A stretch of 64,000 bases of DNA from Populus alba (GCF_005239225.2 NC_133300.1:12119875-12183874), one strand, 5' to 3'. Shown: positions 24,500-37,205, counted from the stretch's first letter. The notes: generated by a model not told the origin, from the sequence alone. Numbers and translations: made by a program.

Positions 24500-25622
24500 G
24501 TAGATATGAAAGATCAAGTATTTATTGTACCAAGTATTATACAACATAAATTTAAATTAATTATTTAATAAGTAAGGTATTAAGAATTAGTAAGATAAAG
24601 AGATAAGACATAGTAATAAAAAATTTTCTTTGATATAAACGTTGAAGTCCATATTGAGTTTATATTATACATATTCTAATATCATTAGTGAAACTTTTTC
24701 ATCTTGACATAATTAACTTAGCTAGACATTATGATGAAGACGAACATAAATAAACAAGATAAAAACATAATTATGATATAAGCTAACTAAGAGTAGTAAA
24801 GAAAATGAAAAGTATAAACAAGAGATGAATGAAAATAAAACATGAAATAAAAATTGAACATTACAAAGAGAGAAAACAAGAAAATAATCTTGATCTGAAA
24901 ACTAAGATGTCTAAATGTATGACAAATGCCTCCTTTTATAGGCAAAAAAAAAAACTATTCATTTGGTAATTAATTATTGAATTACTGGCCAACTAATGAC
25001 TTAGTGGACTTGGTGATTTAGGTATGGATTTGTTTTCTAGATGAAATGACATTACCACTATTAGAATTTGACAAAGTGATCTTCTTGAAAGTTGTAGGAA
25101 TCTGTATTAGCTTTCCACCAAAAGAAGAATGAGCTTATTTAGACTTTTAGAACGCGAGATATGGATTGAACAGTGTCTGGGCTGTAAGACATAGTTAGAC
25201 TTCTTTTTTTATACTAAGATTTGGACTCCAAAACGGCAGAATTGTGTCTTGGACTATTCATGAATGTTTTAGGCCTATGTCGTAGCTTTCTAACCATATA
25301 AACCAGACTGAAATCCAAGATTTACAGTTTCAGATATGACCTAATGACTGAATTATGTTCCAGTTTAAATTGAACCAACATCTCTTTTTAAAGCTTAACC
25401 CTTTCTTTGTTTTTTCACTTTCAATAGTTACTCATATCAATCAATCCTTTGAATTGTGAGATATGCCTGCATTTAAAATGAGCATTGACCATAAATTAAA
25501 GCTACCTTATAATATTAGACTTGTTATTATAAAATATGCTTATGTTAGGGAATTTAATGATACTTTAAGTGCAATATGATGATATAAAGCCTTAATGAGA
25601 ATGCACTTTTAAGTACTAATCA
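24500..25622 (-). mobile_element. 3' LTR of a minus-strand Tat/Ogre-like retrotransposon
   Basis: Read on the minus strand the LTR begins TGATTAGTACTTAAAAGTGC (right edge at 25,622) and has a TATA box (TATAAAAGGA, plus coordinates 24,931-24,940) followed by a leader-like sequence. Immediately to the right, in minus orientation, GGTTGGAGGG (25,625-25,634) forms a polypurine tract, exactly where a 3' LTR should start. The left edge is only approximate and no matching 5' LTR is seen in the window. Confidence 0.6.
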
Positions 25623-27280
25623 CACCCTCCAACCAGCTTATTACTAGTCCCTAGTAATTAAAACGTTAAAATAGAAAAACAATTTGCAAGATCCATAAGC
25701 AAGACATTCATCATTTAACTTCTTATTGATTCATTCAAATAAACAAACTTTCATTAAATTTATATATCTGCTTCATACTTCTTAATCAAGATATTAATAA
25801 ACCTTTTTTTTTGCTCAATATATCAAAACATAGCTTATAGAGTTTTTCTTGGAAGAAAACAAAATTTTTGTTCTAATGTTTATGGTTAACTTCCTCGGGT
25901 TGAGATTATTATCTTTCTTTTTTAAAAAGTAATAACTTAAAATACAATGCATCATGAACCCATGTAACGAGCTTTAGGCTAATGACTTCTAGACCAGTTG
26001 GTTTTAGGGCATTGGGTGTTGAGACACCTTTTCAAGCTTAGTAACTCGGGTTGTAGATACTAAAATGTAGATAGTGCAATGTTTGATTCCCTTAAGCTTT
26101 CTCCTCAATTAATGTAACAAGCATTGGGCTAATAGATCCCAAGGCAGTTGACTTTAGGGTATTAGGTGTTAAAACACCCCTTTAGACTTAATTGCTTAGG
26201 TTAGGGAGGCTACGAAACCAAGCTTACCTACGTTTTTCTTTATTTTTTTTTAAAAGTATATACTATCCATTTCCCTTAGTTGTTACCTTTAACAAAATAA
26301 CATGAATTATTTCCAAAATCAAAACATAAATTTATTTATTTTTAAAATTATTTTGGCAAGGTTTTTTTACAAAACTAGTTTGGTCTTAGTGTTTTAAATA
26401 GAGCCATCAAATCAATTATGAGGGTTAATTTTATGAGTTTCAAAAGCGTGAGGATTGCCTCCTAGCATATTGTATGGAACACCTTGGGGTTCAACCATTT
26501 TTACCATTATATTTATCCAATCATGGACAATAAAACATTTCTTGATTTCAAGGCAAAAATTAAACTATGAAAAGGCACAATCCATTAAAAGGTACAACTG
26601 AGTTTTGAATTATATATAACATATCTAAAAATAAAATATGGTGTTGAAGACCTTATTTACAAAGTCTAAATGACAAAGTATGTTGACTTCAACATGTGGC
26701 TTCTCTTCTTTTTTCAATATCTGAAGCTATCATAATAAGCTCATTTAACCCTTCACATTGCCTTTGAAGGTGTTTTGGCTCTCAAAATGTAATCCACCTA
26801 GCCTTAATAAACTAAAGAAGCTTTTCATTAAATGAATGATAATTATCAATGTTGTGCCCTGTCACTCCATCATAATACTCATATGTTTGGTCATGCTCAT
26901 ACTACTTTGGGTATAATGGTCAAAACAATTTTTGGAGAACTAAAATGATCTGTCTAACACTAACCAATTTCTCTAACATCTTTTTCAAAGGTAAGGAAAG
27001 AGGTGGTAAGGTCTTCTTGTTCTATTGTGGATATCCATATAATTGTTTACTACTTTGACCAGGAGTTAGCTGATTTTAATGGAACTAAGAAAATATAAAT
27101 ATTAGGAACTAGATATAAAGAGTGTCGTTTTGTCGCTTTGACTTCCACTTATTATTCCACCATTTCCTTAGTTGATGTTGGTTAGATCCTAAATAGTGGA
27201 CCTTGTTATCTTTTTTTCTTTCTAGTCCACCTTTTTTTTTTTTTTTCTATTTGGATCCATAATTTTGTTTGTTCTTATGG
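25623..27280 (-). mobile_element. Internal/3' untranslated part of the minus-strand Tat/Ogre-like element
   Basis: Sequence between the polypurine tract and the gag relic. A tandem duplication (period about 140 bases) occupies 25,965-26,215. Most of the polymerase region expected here is missing or unreadable, so the element has suffered a large internal deletion or is non-autonomous. Confidence 0.45.
25965..26215. repeat. 140-bp tandem duplication
   Basis: Two diverged units start at about 25,971 and 26,111, both with TGTAAC(A/G)AGC, then GGCTAAT, TTTTAGGG/CTTTAGGG and GGTGTTNANACACC words. They lie in the 3' untranslated zone of the minus-strand retrotransposon, the location where Tat/Ogre elements typically carry variable tandem repeats. 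Confidence 0.7.
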
Positions 27281-27635
27281 CTTGCTCGATTCTTTCAGCT
27301 GCTATCACTATTTCAGTGAAATGCTTGGCTGGGGCACCTATTAAATGATCAAAATAAAGTTCATTGAAAGTATTAGAAAAAAAAGATTAACCATTTCCTT
27401 TTCAAGTAAATATGGGTGAACTTGAGCAACATTTTCTCTCCATCGTAAACATACCGTTGGACTGATTCATGGTTTCCTTTCTCCGTCATTAGTAGACTAG
27501 ATCCTTATATAGTGATATCCATGTTAAACTTGTATTGCTTTATAAATGTGCATACCAAATTCTTCCACCCTCTAATCTTGGTATCGTCATTATCAAAGTA
27601 TTGAAACATAGATCCTCCTTTAAAGTGAACTTATA
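27281..27635 (-). mobile_element. Tat/Ogre-type Ty3 retrotransposon gag relic
   Basis: Minus-strand translation in pieces gives FIKQYKFNMDI, then ESVQRYV, FSNTFNELYFDHLIGAPAKH and FTEIVIAAERIEQ. This is the capsid-like gag domain of plant Tat-lineage Ty3/gypsy elements (family consensus of the type FIKQYKFN.D...R..L and FF.TL...YF..LIG....F..IV..GERIE). Stops and frameshifts break it. It pairs with the LTR and polypurine tract at 24.5-25.6 kb on the same strand. Confidence 0.75.
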
Positions 27636-28225
27636 AAATAAAGGTGATTGAGTTTCGTGTACACGACAAACTCAAGAACTCAAAATTCTTTTAGCACTAC
27701 AACATTGAGGACTGAGCATATTTTGACTGCTTTTACCAAGTCGTCGAGATTAGACCCCCCAATCACCCTCATTTTTTCTTCTAAAGTTGTGCATTTGTAA
27801 TAAGCTTCTTTCATGATTTTCTCTTTTAAAGTTTCTTCTTTCAAAGATGTTCCATTAGGGCCCAAATTCTGTTGATGGAAAAGAGCCATAGTTGTTGGAT
27901 GAATTACTATTGTCAGTTGAATACCTAGGGCTTCTACAAGTTTTGCCCTTAACTTGTACTCAAGTAGGTTGGTGAGCCTTGTTACATCTTTTTTTTAAAA
28001 CTATTCATCTCTTTCTAATGTTTAGCATCCTAATGTACTCGTTCCTTGTTTTCCTTCAATTTCCTTTTGGATATGGTATTATAGGTTCACTTCAAAGGAG
28101 GATCTATGTTTCAATCCTTTGATACTGATAATTAAAACTAAAAAACATGTTTCCATATGAATGCTTATGTATGCTTATGAGAATGTATATTGGATATGGA
28201 TTAGCCTTTCCAAGCTAATACATAA

Positions 28226-31200
28226 TGTCATAATCCAATTTTGGGTTCCCCTAAAATTATCTTTTTTTTTTAAAAAAAACGAGTTAAAAAAAAAGCAAGA
28301 AAAGAAGCGTTTAGGTTTGCAAGAATAGGCTGAATAGGGATTTAAATACATAAATATGGGATGGAAAGACCAAACCAGATCTTTAACAATACTGGAAACT
28401 CAATTGCACCTTTGAAGAACCTAAATGTGAAAGGTAATGCAAGTTCAAGGTTAACTTAAATGAATATTGGACAAATTTGCATAAAAATTAAGTCTGAGGA
28501 CATAATTAGATCTTTAATAGGCTAATTTAATTTAATTATTAGCCTAATTAAAGGTTCATTTAATTTTATAATTTCATTTGGGCCAAAATTAAAAGAATTA
28601 ATTTAGTGTAATGACTTAATTAGCTTTTAAGGGGTCAAATTAATTTTAACATGGACTTTTTTGAAAGTTTAATTTGAGCTTAATTGAGAAGATTGAAATC
28701 TTGAAAGATAAGATTTAATTTTTATATGCTTAATTGAATGCAATCAGGGTTGAAATTGCTATAAAATCAAAGTTTAGAAATTATTTAAGGGTTAAACTGA
28801 AGAATTTTAAAACCAAGAACCAAAGTGTAAAAGACGTAAATTCAGGGATTGCAATCAATCAAAATTAAAGGTTAATTTGAAAGAAATTAAAAGTTTGATG
28901 GTTGATAGGGTCAAATTGAACATAATGGAAACTAAGGACCAATTTGAAAAAAAACACTATGATCAGAGGAGTTAAATCAAAGTTTTCAGGGATGTGATTG
29001 CAAAGACTAAGATGTTTCAAGGTCAACTTAGAAGGCACGTGAAAACAATTAAAACAACAAGGACGAAGTTAAAGTTTGTAAATTTCCAATTAGAAACCCT
29101 AACATTTAAGGTTTAGGTAAACGACATATCACTCGTTTTTAATAAAGAAAATGAGTGAGACGTCGTTTAGTCCTTGTTTTTCATCTTTTTCAGTCGAAAA
29201 TGTTGATCGAGTTGTCATTTTCAAGTGAATAAACATGACATCTCCTACCACATCGAGGATCCATCCACTACCATTGAACAAAAGAGATTTTCCTTTATAG
29301 GTTTATGTCACCTTTTTCTATATATATTTTTGCCTTGTTTGCCACTTAAAATCCCTGAACTTCTTTTTTCAAGGCAGCCTTTCTAGTTTAGTAAAATCTG
29401 ATTGTGTTACACCCAACTTTGAATTGATAGGGGGAAAGTTACAAGATACAAAATCAAGCATGGTTTAATCCTAGTTAAAGAATAAAGCCTTTTCTACAAG
29501 ATCTATGGCTTGATTGGTTTTAATGACCACCCATTAGCAACAACTAATTGATGGAAGATCACCCCTAATCAACCATTTTTGCCCATATTACAGTTATCAA
29601 GTTCCAAACTTTTTCTAGAAGTTCCAAAAGTTTGTTAAACGTCGACATCTAGGGAGAGGGAAAAAAAAAAAGAAGAAGAGAGAAGAATGGTCTCTTAACA
29701 AATCAAAGGCAAAATTGATAAATGATCCCTATGATCTAGTTTTGGAAAAACCACCTTCAACCTATAAATGATTTTACAACCACCTATCCTTTTAAGGCTA
29801 TAAAGGGAGATCCTGAAAAAAAAAAGATAAAAGAAAAATGAAGGAAAAAGCTTAGAGAAGATCAAACCACTAAAGTCTTTTAATAGAAAGGCAATGAAAT
29901 ATCGATAAGTAGCCAAAGGAAAGAGGTAGAAGGCAAAGCTTTTGAGTTTTAGATTGGAAGCAAAAATACTAGAAGATTTGAAGCTTTATGGAAGGAGCAA
30001 GAAATTCTAAGCAAAAGAGGCTACAATGTTAGTCAAGGTAATCCTTAAACTTTGATGAGGGGGTGGAGCTCATTGAGGCACGCCCCCTCCCCTTTTATTT
30101 TTTTCTTTTAATTGCTCATAATACTTGTTACATATCTTTTAAAGTCATTTGTTAGTTTAAAAACTGTGATTTTTGTTTTGAAATGTTTTAGCATGTTTTG
30201 AATATAGCTTGTATATGCTCAAGTATTGTTTAATTGCATTATTTTGACGTGTTAGAATATGATATTGAAATGTTATATGATAATACATAATATTGTTTTG
30301 CATGTTTAAATGTTTAGTTAATCATTTTTTAAGTCATGGCAAGATGATGTAAGTAGCTTTAGGGCGTGTTTGACCTGTCTAATTTTTATCATAGAAAAAA
30401 TGCAATATTTTGTCTTTTAGATGTGTTTGCCAAACACGACATTAAAGCATTTTTTAATCCTCATATTTTCAGTTAAGGGTGTGTTCGACAAACATGCCGT
30501 ACTAATTTTCCTGCAGTGTGTATTTTTTTTTATGCTTTTTCCAAACAAACCCTGAATAATTTCCAAAGATTTTGAAAAAATTCAGGGACGATTTTAAAAT
30601 TATTTTTGGCCCTCTCATATGTTTTTTTCAACTTTCATTTAATATTTAGGTTGTAGACTTACATCTCTTATTGGATTAAGTTTTGTTGATTGTTTATTTG
30701 TTGTTTCTTATTTTATTTTTGCCTTATTTTTTGGTATGGATGATTCAGTTTTAACATGTGTTTTTTTACATGTAATTCATACATGAAAACATCAAAAATG
30801 AATTCATGCCTTCATGTATTTTAAATTCTATGAGTTTAAACACAATTCTAAGTTAGGTGAGGGATTATTTGTTTGACTCATGACTTTCAATGAGTGTTCA
30901 GATTCATGAAACACCAACAATGATTTGAGTATTTACTTGGTAATGATAGTCATATTATGGCCCAACCATTCCTTGTAAATCCTTAGGTTGCATTCACGAG
31001 AGGTAATCACTGGGCAGATTATAGATGTTTTGAATACTAGGTAATAAGCCTACCCATCATGTAATGACTAGAACTTACTTGTAGGATGTTTAACTCCATT
31101 CGAACTTACCCTTACGATGTTTGAATTTCTTATAATTCATTTTGCATTTAGGCAAGCATGATCAATAATCCTAAACTCTACAAGATTTTTCTAAGTTGAG

Positions 31201-31300
31201 ACCATGACATTAATAACATTTTTTGAATATGGGAAAAAATATGAGATAATGCAACTAGCTGAGGGGAATTGCCCAGGGACCAAGGCTTAGGAATTACCGT
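28226..31300 (+). mobile_element. 5' LTR and leader region of a plus-strand Tat/Ogre-like retrotransposon
   Basis: Begins TGTCATAATCC at 28,226. The first approximately 360 bases are repeated directly at 34,522-34,878 (by eye about 80% identical), identifying the pair as LTR starts. A TATA-like motif (TATAAAGGGAG) occurs at about 29,800 with a purine-rich leader downstream. The LTR end and primer-binding site could not be located, so the right boundary is arbitrary. The region contains no host gene. Confidence 0.65.
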
Positions 31301-31779
31301 ACATGAATAAAGTATATTGTTTTATAAATAATATGGAGAAGCTTGTTTCAATTATAGGTTATGTTGATGACTCTATTTGAAATGATGTACGAGAGGATTA
31401 CCCATCTAATAAAGATTCTAGTACAAATTTCAGTAGCCAAAGCCAGTTGCATTTCGATGACCTGAATTATAGATGTTTCACCTTTATAGACATTGACATG
31501 ACCCTAATTATTGAAGAGTATTCTTAAATCTTGAGTTTCTTAAACAACCATTACAAGGTTTATTTAAGACAAAATTAAATACACAACTGTTGAACTCACT
31601 AAACTACTACGCTTAGATAAAATTAGCCCATATAGAATAACCAATTGAAGTTTTAAGTGGAAACTTATTAAAAGCTAGGTTGAACACAAACAACTACCTT
31701 TACCATCTTTAGGTTAGTGTTATTTCTATTAGAAGCGACTTGGATTATCAATGTTGAAGCCACGAATTCTCTTATTAAA

Positions 31780-32560
31780 TATGAGCAAATAAAGAGCAAC
31801 CCTACTATAGACATCTTGGCTAAGACTTTCCTATCACTAAACCATTATAGGCTATATGGAAATGGTGCAATGCAATGATATATTCCTTTGCTATTTATAT
31901 GAGTGGTAAGCCATTTAGAAACTTTGAAAGAATTTTTCAATAATTCTTTGTGGTTTGATATGAAGCCATTAAAGCTTATTGTGAGTAAATATTGGAGTAG
32001 CTTGGATGAAAATGCTTGTGTAGAGAAATATCAGGTTGTCCCTCACAATAATTTTAGATGGAAAACCTATTGGTTAGGAAAATCCTCTTTTGTCATAAAT
32101 TACAGAGATAAAACATGGGTCTCATTGATTGGACTATCCAATTATATTAGTTATTCACCTTTATTGGTTTCTAGGTAGTTTACGGGAATTTAACATGTAC
32201 CAAGAACCTTAGGTTTAGTTAAAAATGCTGGGCTGTTTTAAGACTCTGATTTTCTAGCTGAATTAGAGATTAAGAACCAAGATTGGAGAAAAATTGTAAT
32301 GGTTCACATAGGTGAAGAAGAGGTCGAATTCCCAGTTAGCCTTAATTATATAGTTTTGAGAAACAATGGGTTATCCAAGGTATTTGATAGCTTTAAAGTA
32401 CAGAGCTCCATAACAGTATATAAAGCCGAATCATCTATCACTGAAGAACGCAAACGAAAAAGAATTAGCAAAGAAGAGGAGTTGCAAGGTGAACTGGATA
32501 AGCTTAGAATTAGAAGAGAAGTTGCAAGATGAACTGGATAAGCTTAGAATTGAACTAAGT
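31780..32560 (+). mobile_element. Tat/Ogre N-terminal ORF relic (plant-mobile-domain/DUF7745-like plus coiled coil)
   Basis: In-frame pieces read NPTIDILAKTFLSLNHYR, then VVSHLETLKEFF, NNFRWKTYWLGKSSFVINYR and WVSLIGLSNYISYSPLLVSR, followed by a charged coiled-coil piece (KRKRISKEEELQGELDKLRI). I recognise this as the domain found upstream of gag in Ogre-type elements and in many annotated plant 'hypothetical' proteins. Several stop codons interrupt it. A 40-bp tandem duplication (32,481-32,520 and from 32,521) in the coiled-coil part shifts the frame. It is not a host gene. Confidence 0.65.
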
Positions 32561-33504
32561 TGTAGCAAGAGTCACCAAAAGTTTTTAGAAAACCAATGTT
32601 TTGAAGAGAACAAGATAAATGCCTTTTTGAACCAACAATTATGAGAAAAGCATGAAAAAATAGTTGTATTAATGCAAGACCTAAAATTTAGAAAGAGCAA
32701 CCAAGAGATGATTAGTGAATGACAAAAGATTTGAGGAAATATGGGATCCAAAACCAGCTGTGAGAAAGGGTGATCAAGTATGATGATTTGGTGATCTAAC
32801 ATCTTCTGTATAATGTCATCATTGAAAAAAACCAAGAAAAAAAATAATATAAAATACTTAAGGGTATAATCAAGCTGGGGGAAATTTAAGAAACCTAATA
32901 AGGCTACATAAATATTTCTTAAGAAGAAAAAAATAGGAAGAAAGCTATTTAAATTTTGGAATTTTTTTAGAACTCGAGATATAACTAGGAAAGTTATCAT
33001 AGAAAAGGTATAAAGAATACTAATTAGTGGTCATAATACCTTAACAATGGTACTTATACAATTACAATGATAAATATAGGAGTCTTGAAAGGTCACAATC
33101 GATGAGACAAAAGTGCCTAGATAATGGAATACACAAAGATCATTTGAGCTTATTAAATGAGTATCGTATTCTAAGAGATCAAGTCCACAAGTTATAGTTT
33201 GAGTAGGCAAAAACATAGGAGCCATGAAAACTTGCTACATAGATTTAAGCTTGGAGAGATGGATTTTATGAAAGGGGACCTATGTTTCTCAAGTATAAAT
33301 ATATTCATATTAACCTTAAAATATTGCATGTTGATTCTTGTATGGAGCACAAAGAAAAAATCTTTAATGGATTCAAGTTTTTTCCAACAAAGAAGATCTA
33401 TCAAAGGTTCATTTCCTACCATTAAAAAGGCAAAGAAGGCCCAATTTTAAAAATATAAGATTAGGAGATTATGTGAAAGCAACTTTGAAATATATTGAGT
33501 TTGC

Positions 33505-34310
33505 TTTTAAGCCATTTATTTTTTGACAACTTTGAAACTATTACCTTTTGAGTGTGTCTTTGAGGCCCTCACCTTTTAGATAGCACATTATTTAACCCCC
33601 TATCTTTTTTAAATGGTGCTTTTCACACTATCATATTTCTAAATGCACATTTAAGCCATCACCTTTCAGATAATGCGTTGTTTAGCTCTTATGTCTTTTG
33701 GATAATGCTTTTAACATTATAACTTTTTAAGTGCGCATTTGAGCCTTTTCTTTCCAGATAGTACGTTGTTTAGCCCCTATCTCTTTTAGATACTGCTTTT
33801 GGCATTATCATCCTTTTGAGTGCACATTTGAGGCCCCACCTTTTAGATAGTGTATTTGGCATTATCATCTTTCTGAGTGCGCATTTGAGCCCTTGCCTTT
33901 CAGATAGAGTGTTGGTTGGTCCCTATTTTCTAAGTATACCTTTGAACCCTTACCTTTCAAATAGTGTGCTGTTTAGCCCTTATCTTTTCTAGATATTTGT
34001 TTTGGCATTATCACTTTCTAAGTGCGCCTTTAAGCCCTTGTCTTTTAGATAGTGCGTTGTTTAGCCCCTATCTCCTTTAGATATTACTTTTGGCATTTTC
34101 ACTTTCTTAGTGCGCTTTTGAGCCCTTGCTTTTTAAATGATGCACAATTTAGCTCCTATCTCCTTTATATATTGCTTCTAACATTATTACTTTCTAAGTG
34201 TATTTTTAAGCCCTTGCTTTTCAGATAGTATATTGTATAACCCTTATCTCATTTGGATAGTGGTTTTGACACTATCACCTTTTAAATGTATTTTTTTTAA
34301 CTCTCGTTTC
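33505..34310 (+). repeat. 88-bp minisatellite in retrotransposon 3' UTR
   Basis: About nine diverged monomers. The (A/G)AGTGCGC(A/C)TTT landmark recurs at about 33,550, 33,640, 33,729, 33,817, 33,875, 33,931, 34,020, 34,108, 34,196 and 34,285, so the usual period is 88-90 bases and two monomers are shortened to about 57. Other shared words are AGATAGTGCGTTGTTTAGCC and CTATCTC(C/T)TTTAGATA. The array ends about 200 bases before the element's polypurine tract. Confidence 0.9.
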
Positions 34311-34507
34311 TTAGAATTTTGTTAGATTTATCATTCTTAAAGATACCTTTGAATATTTCATCACTTTGAGAAGGATTAACCACCTTTTGTTTTGGTAAAT
34401 CCACATTTCCCCATTATTTTTTTTATACTATTATTTTTTTTAATCTTTTCTTCTTTACAACTTTACCATCTAAAGTCTCTTACGATAGTTTCTATTGTAA
34501 GAATTAT

Positions 34508-34521
34508 AAAGAGGGGGGAAC
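34508..34521 (+). other. Polypurine tract of the plus-strand Tat/Ogre-like element
   Basis: AAAGAGGGGGGAAC lies immediately before the sequence that repeats the 5' LTR start. This is the expected primer for plus-strand DNA synthesis and fixes the 3' LTR start. Confidence 0.8.
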
Positions 34522-34878
34522 TATCATAACTTAATTTTAGGTTCTCTTAAAATTATTTTTTTAAAGGTTGAAAAATAAAAATATAGAAAAACAAGTTATT
34601 TGGTTGTCAAGAACAAGTTGAATAGGGATCTAAATACATAAATGAGAGATGAAAAGCCCAAACTAGATCTTTGACAATATTGGAAAGTTAATTGCACTAT
34701 TGAAGAACCTAAATGTGAAAGGTAGTGCAAATCCAAGGTTAACTTAAATGAATATTGGACAAATTTGCATAAAAACTAATTCTGAGGATTTAATTTGATT
34801 TTTAATAGGCTAATTTGATTTAATCATTGACATAATTAAAGGTCCAATTAAGTTTATAATTTAATTTAGGCCAAAATT
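34522..34878 (+). mobile_element. Truncated 3' LTR of the plus-strand Tat/Ogre-like element
   Basis: Direct repeat of 28,226-28,590, sharing for example AAGAACCTAAATGTGAAAGG and AATGAATATTGGACAAATTT. The first base pair is mutated (TATCATAAC instead of TGTCATAAT). Similarity stops at about 34,878. The divergence of the two LTR copies implies an old insertion. Confidence 0.8.
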
Positions 34879-35540
34879 TATTGGTTCTTATACATGTGTA
34901 CAATTTTGGTGATCACTAATATAAGGTTTTAATGGTTTAAAAACCTTGAAATCATGGCTTTTAATTTTTAGTTCTATCATTTTATTTTTTATATAAAATC
35001 AATTAATCATAATGATTGGGTGTTTGTTGTGTTAATCCAACCTCAAAATTTAGTTTGAATGGTGTTTTTACTTGTTTTTGTGCCTTCAATTTTACAAAAT
35101 CTAGTCTAAAATTAAATCCACATTTTCTAGGTTTATTTATTGTGTTCTTAATGTTCTTCATCTATTTCAAACTAAAAAAAATCCTCGGTTGATTTTCAAT
35201 TTTTCATTTCTATTTTTGGACCATGTTTTTAGGCTTTGGCTGAGTCCACTAGTTGGGTTGAGACCACGAGCTTAAGGTTTTGTTTGGTTTGTCTAATTTT
35301 TATCGAAGAAACAACATAACATTTTTTTTTCCTAAGGTGTGTTTTCCAAACACGACCATAGGGATTTCAGCCAAATGAGGAATTTTGATAACCACGATGG
35401 TGTATATCATAATTTGGGTAGTATAAAACCCAAAATTCCAGCATTTTAGGGAAAGAATGATCCACAAGCTTATTTGGATTGAGAAAAAAATGTGGAATTT
35501 ATATTTGTTTTCCATTGATATTCGAAAGAAAATAAGGTAA
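34879..35540. other. Repeat-derived DNA, no gene
   Basis: No coding similarity. The segment 35,279-35,358 resembles 30,366-30,440 (shared GTCTAATTTTTATC and CCAAACACGAC words), suggesting common repeat origin. Confidence 0.45.
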
Positions 35541-35559
35541 AACTAGCTGTAGTTAAATT

Positions 35560-37205
35560 CACTGATTATGTTATTATTTGGTGGGATCAACTTGTTATAG
35601 ATATGAGGTGTAATTGAGAAAGACCATTGACATATGAGAGGAGATGAAAAAAATTATGAAGAAGATATTTATCCCTAATCATTATTATAAGGAATTATAA
35701 AATAGATTGCAATCTTTATCTCGAGAAACTAAAAGTGTTGATGAGTATTTTAAGGATATGAAAATAACTATGATTAGAGATACTATTTCTAAAGTTAGGG
35801 AAGCCACAATGACTAGATTTTTAAATGGTTTAAATAGAGCTATTGCTACTGTGGTTGAATTGTAACATCATTTAGAAATTGAAGATATGGTGCATATGGC
35901 TATAAAAGTGGAAAAACAATTGAAAAGAAGAGGTAGTGCAAAATTTGACAGTTATTTAGGATCCTCTCAAGGTTAGAAGTTGAATTTTAGGAGAGAGGGT
36001 AATACATAAACTATATAAACAAAGCCAATAGTAGCACCTAAAGTTACCCAACCCTCTATGTTAAGAAACATATTGCGACAATTGAGAAAAAAAGAAGAAA
36101 TAATGTTCAGCAGAAGCAAAAAAACAGATTAAGTGTTTTAGGTGTCAAGTACTTGGGCATTATGCATCAAAGTGTCTAAATAAAAGGATTATGTTTTTGA
36201 GAAATGATGAAGAATTAGAGTCAGCTAATGATGAAGATGAATATGAAAGTATGTTAGCACTTGAAGATGTTAGTGATGTTGAATGTGTTGTTAATGGTGA
36301 ATCATTAGTTATAAAAAGATATTTAAATGTTCAAGTTAGTGAAAAAGATGTTGATAACAAAGGGAGAATGTCTTTCATACTAGATGTCGCATAAGAAAAT
36401 AAGGTATGTACTATGATTATTGATAATGGTAGTTGTACTAATATTACTAGCACAACTTTGGATAGAAAGTTGAACTTGACTACTACTAAGCATGCTATAG
36501 AATATAAGCTTCAATTATTGAATAAATATGGAGAAGTTAAGGTGATTAAATATGTTTTTGTCTTATTCTTAATAGGGAGATGTAAGGATGAGGTTTTGTG
36601 TGATATTTGTTCCTACATATGCTACACACCTATTATTGGGAAGACCTTAGCAATTTGATAGGAAAGTCAAGTATGATGGTTTTAAAATAGGTATAAACTG
36701 GAAAATGATGAGAAAATATACATACTTGAACCATTATCACCTAGACAAATGTATGACTATTAGTTGAAGCTGATTAAATAAAAAAAGAGTCAAACAAGCC
36801 TTGTTACAAAATAATTATGAGGATACGAGGCTAAATGAAAATAAGGTAAGTCATGAATCTAAAACATCCAAGGTAAAGTCTTAGCCATTAAAGACAAATT
36901 TGAAGGCTTCAACCAAAATTAAAAATAAAAAAGGGGAAGGCCAAGTGCGGAGAGAAAATGAGTGGATAAAAGAAAGAAAAAAAAGGGTGATAAAAGAAGA
37001 GTGTGTAGGAAAAGTGGATAAACATTTTAATTTGTATGCAAAACAAAGTGATCTTACACATGTTAATTTTTTTGATATGCCTATGATTTTATTCTTATAT
37101 AAGGAGGTATACTTTAACGCTAACAAACTTGATTCCTATGTTCCTAGTGTTTATAGTTTTTTTTGTTACAAGATTTTGAAGATGTATTTCTCGATGAAAT
37201 TCCAA
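35560..37205 (+). mobile_element. Ty3/gypsy gag-protease relic
   Basis: Plus-strand pieces in order: gag (WWDQLVIDMRC near 35,580; DEYFKDMKITMIRDTIS and FLNGLNRAIATVVEL, 35,735-35,865; EDMVHMAIKVEKQLKRRG), CCHC zinc knuckle (CFRCQVLGHYASKC, about 36,139-36,180), retroviral-type aspartic protease (TMIIDNGSCTNITSTTLDRK, 36,411-36,470, with active-site D replaced in context by IIDNGS), and the start of reverse transcriptase (LQDFEDVFLDEIP, about 37,163-37,204). Stops and frameshifts occur throughout. The reading ends abruptly where an inverted LTR of another family begins. Confidence 0.88.

Noticed and set aside
31903..32532. Possible host gene of the plant mobile domain type
   Set aside because: Position between an LTR start and a polypurine tract, plus in-frame stops, shows that it is a retrotransposon relic.
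33505..34310. Possible CRISPR-like regular repeat
   Set aside because: The whole 88-bp unit is repeated with no unique spacers and diverged copies; it is a minisatellite in a plant retroelement.
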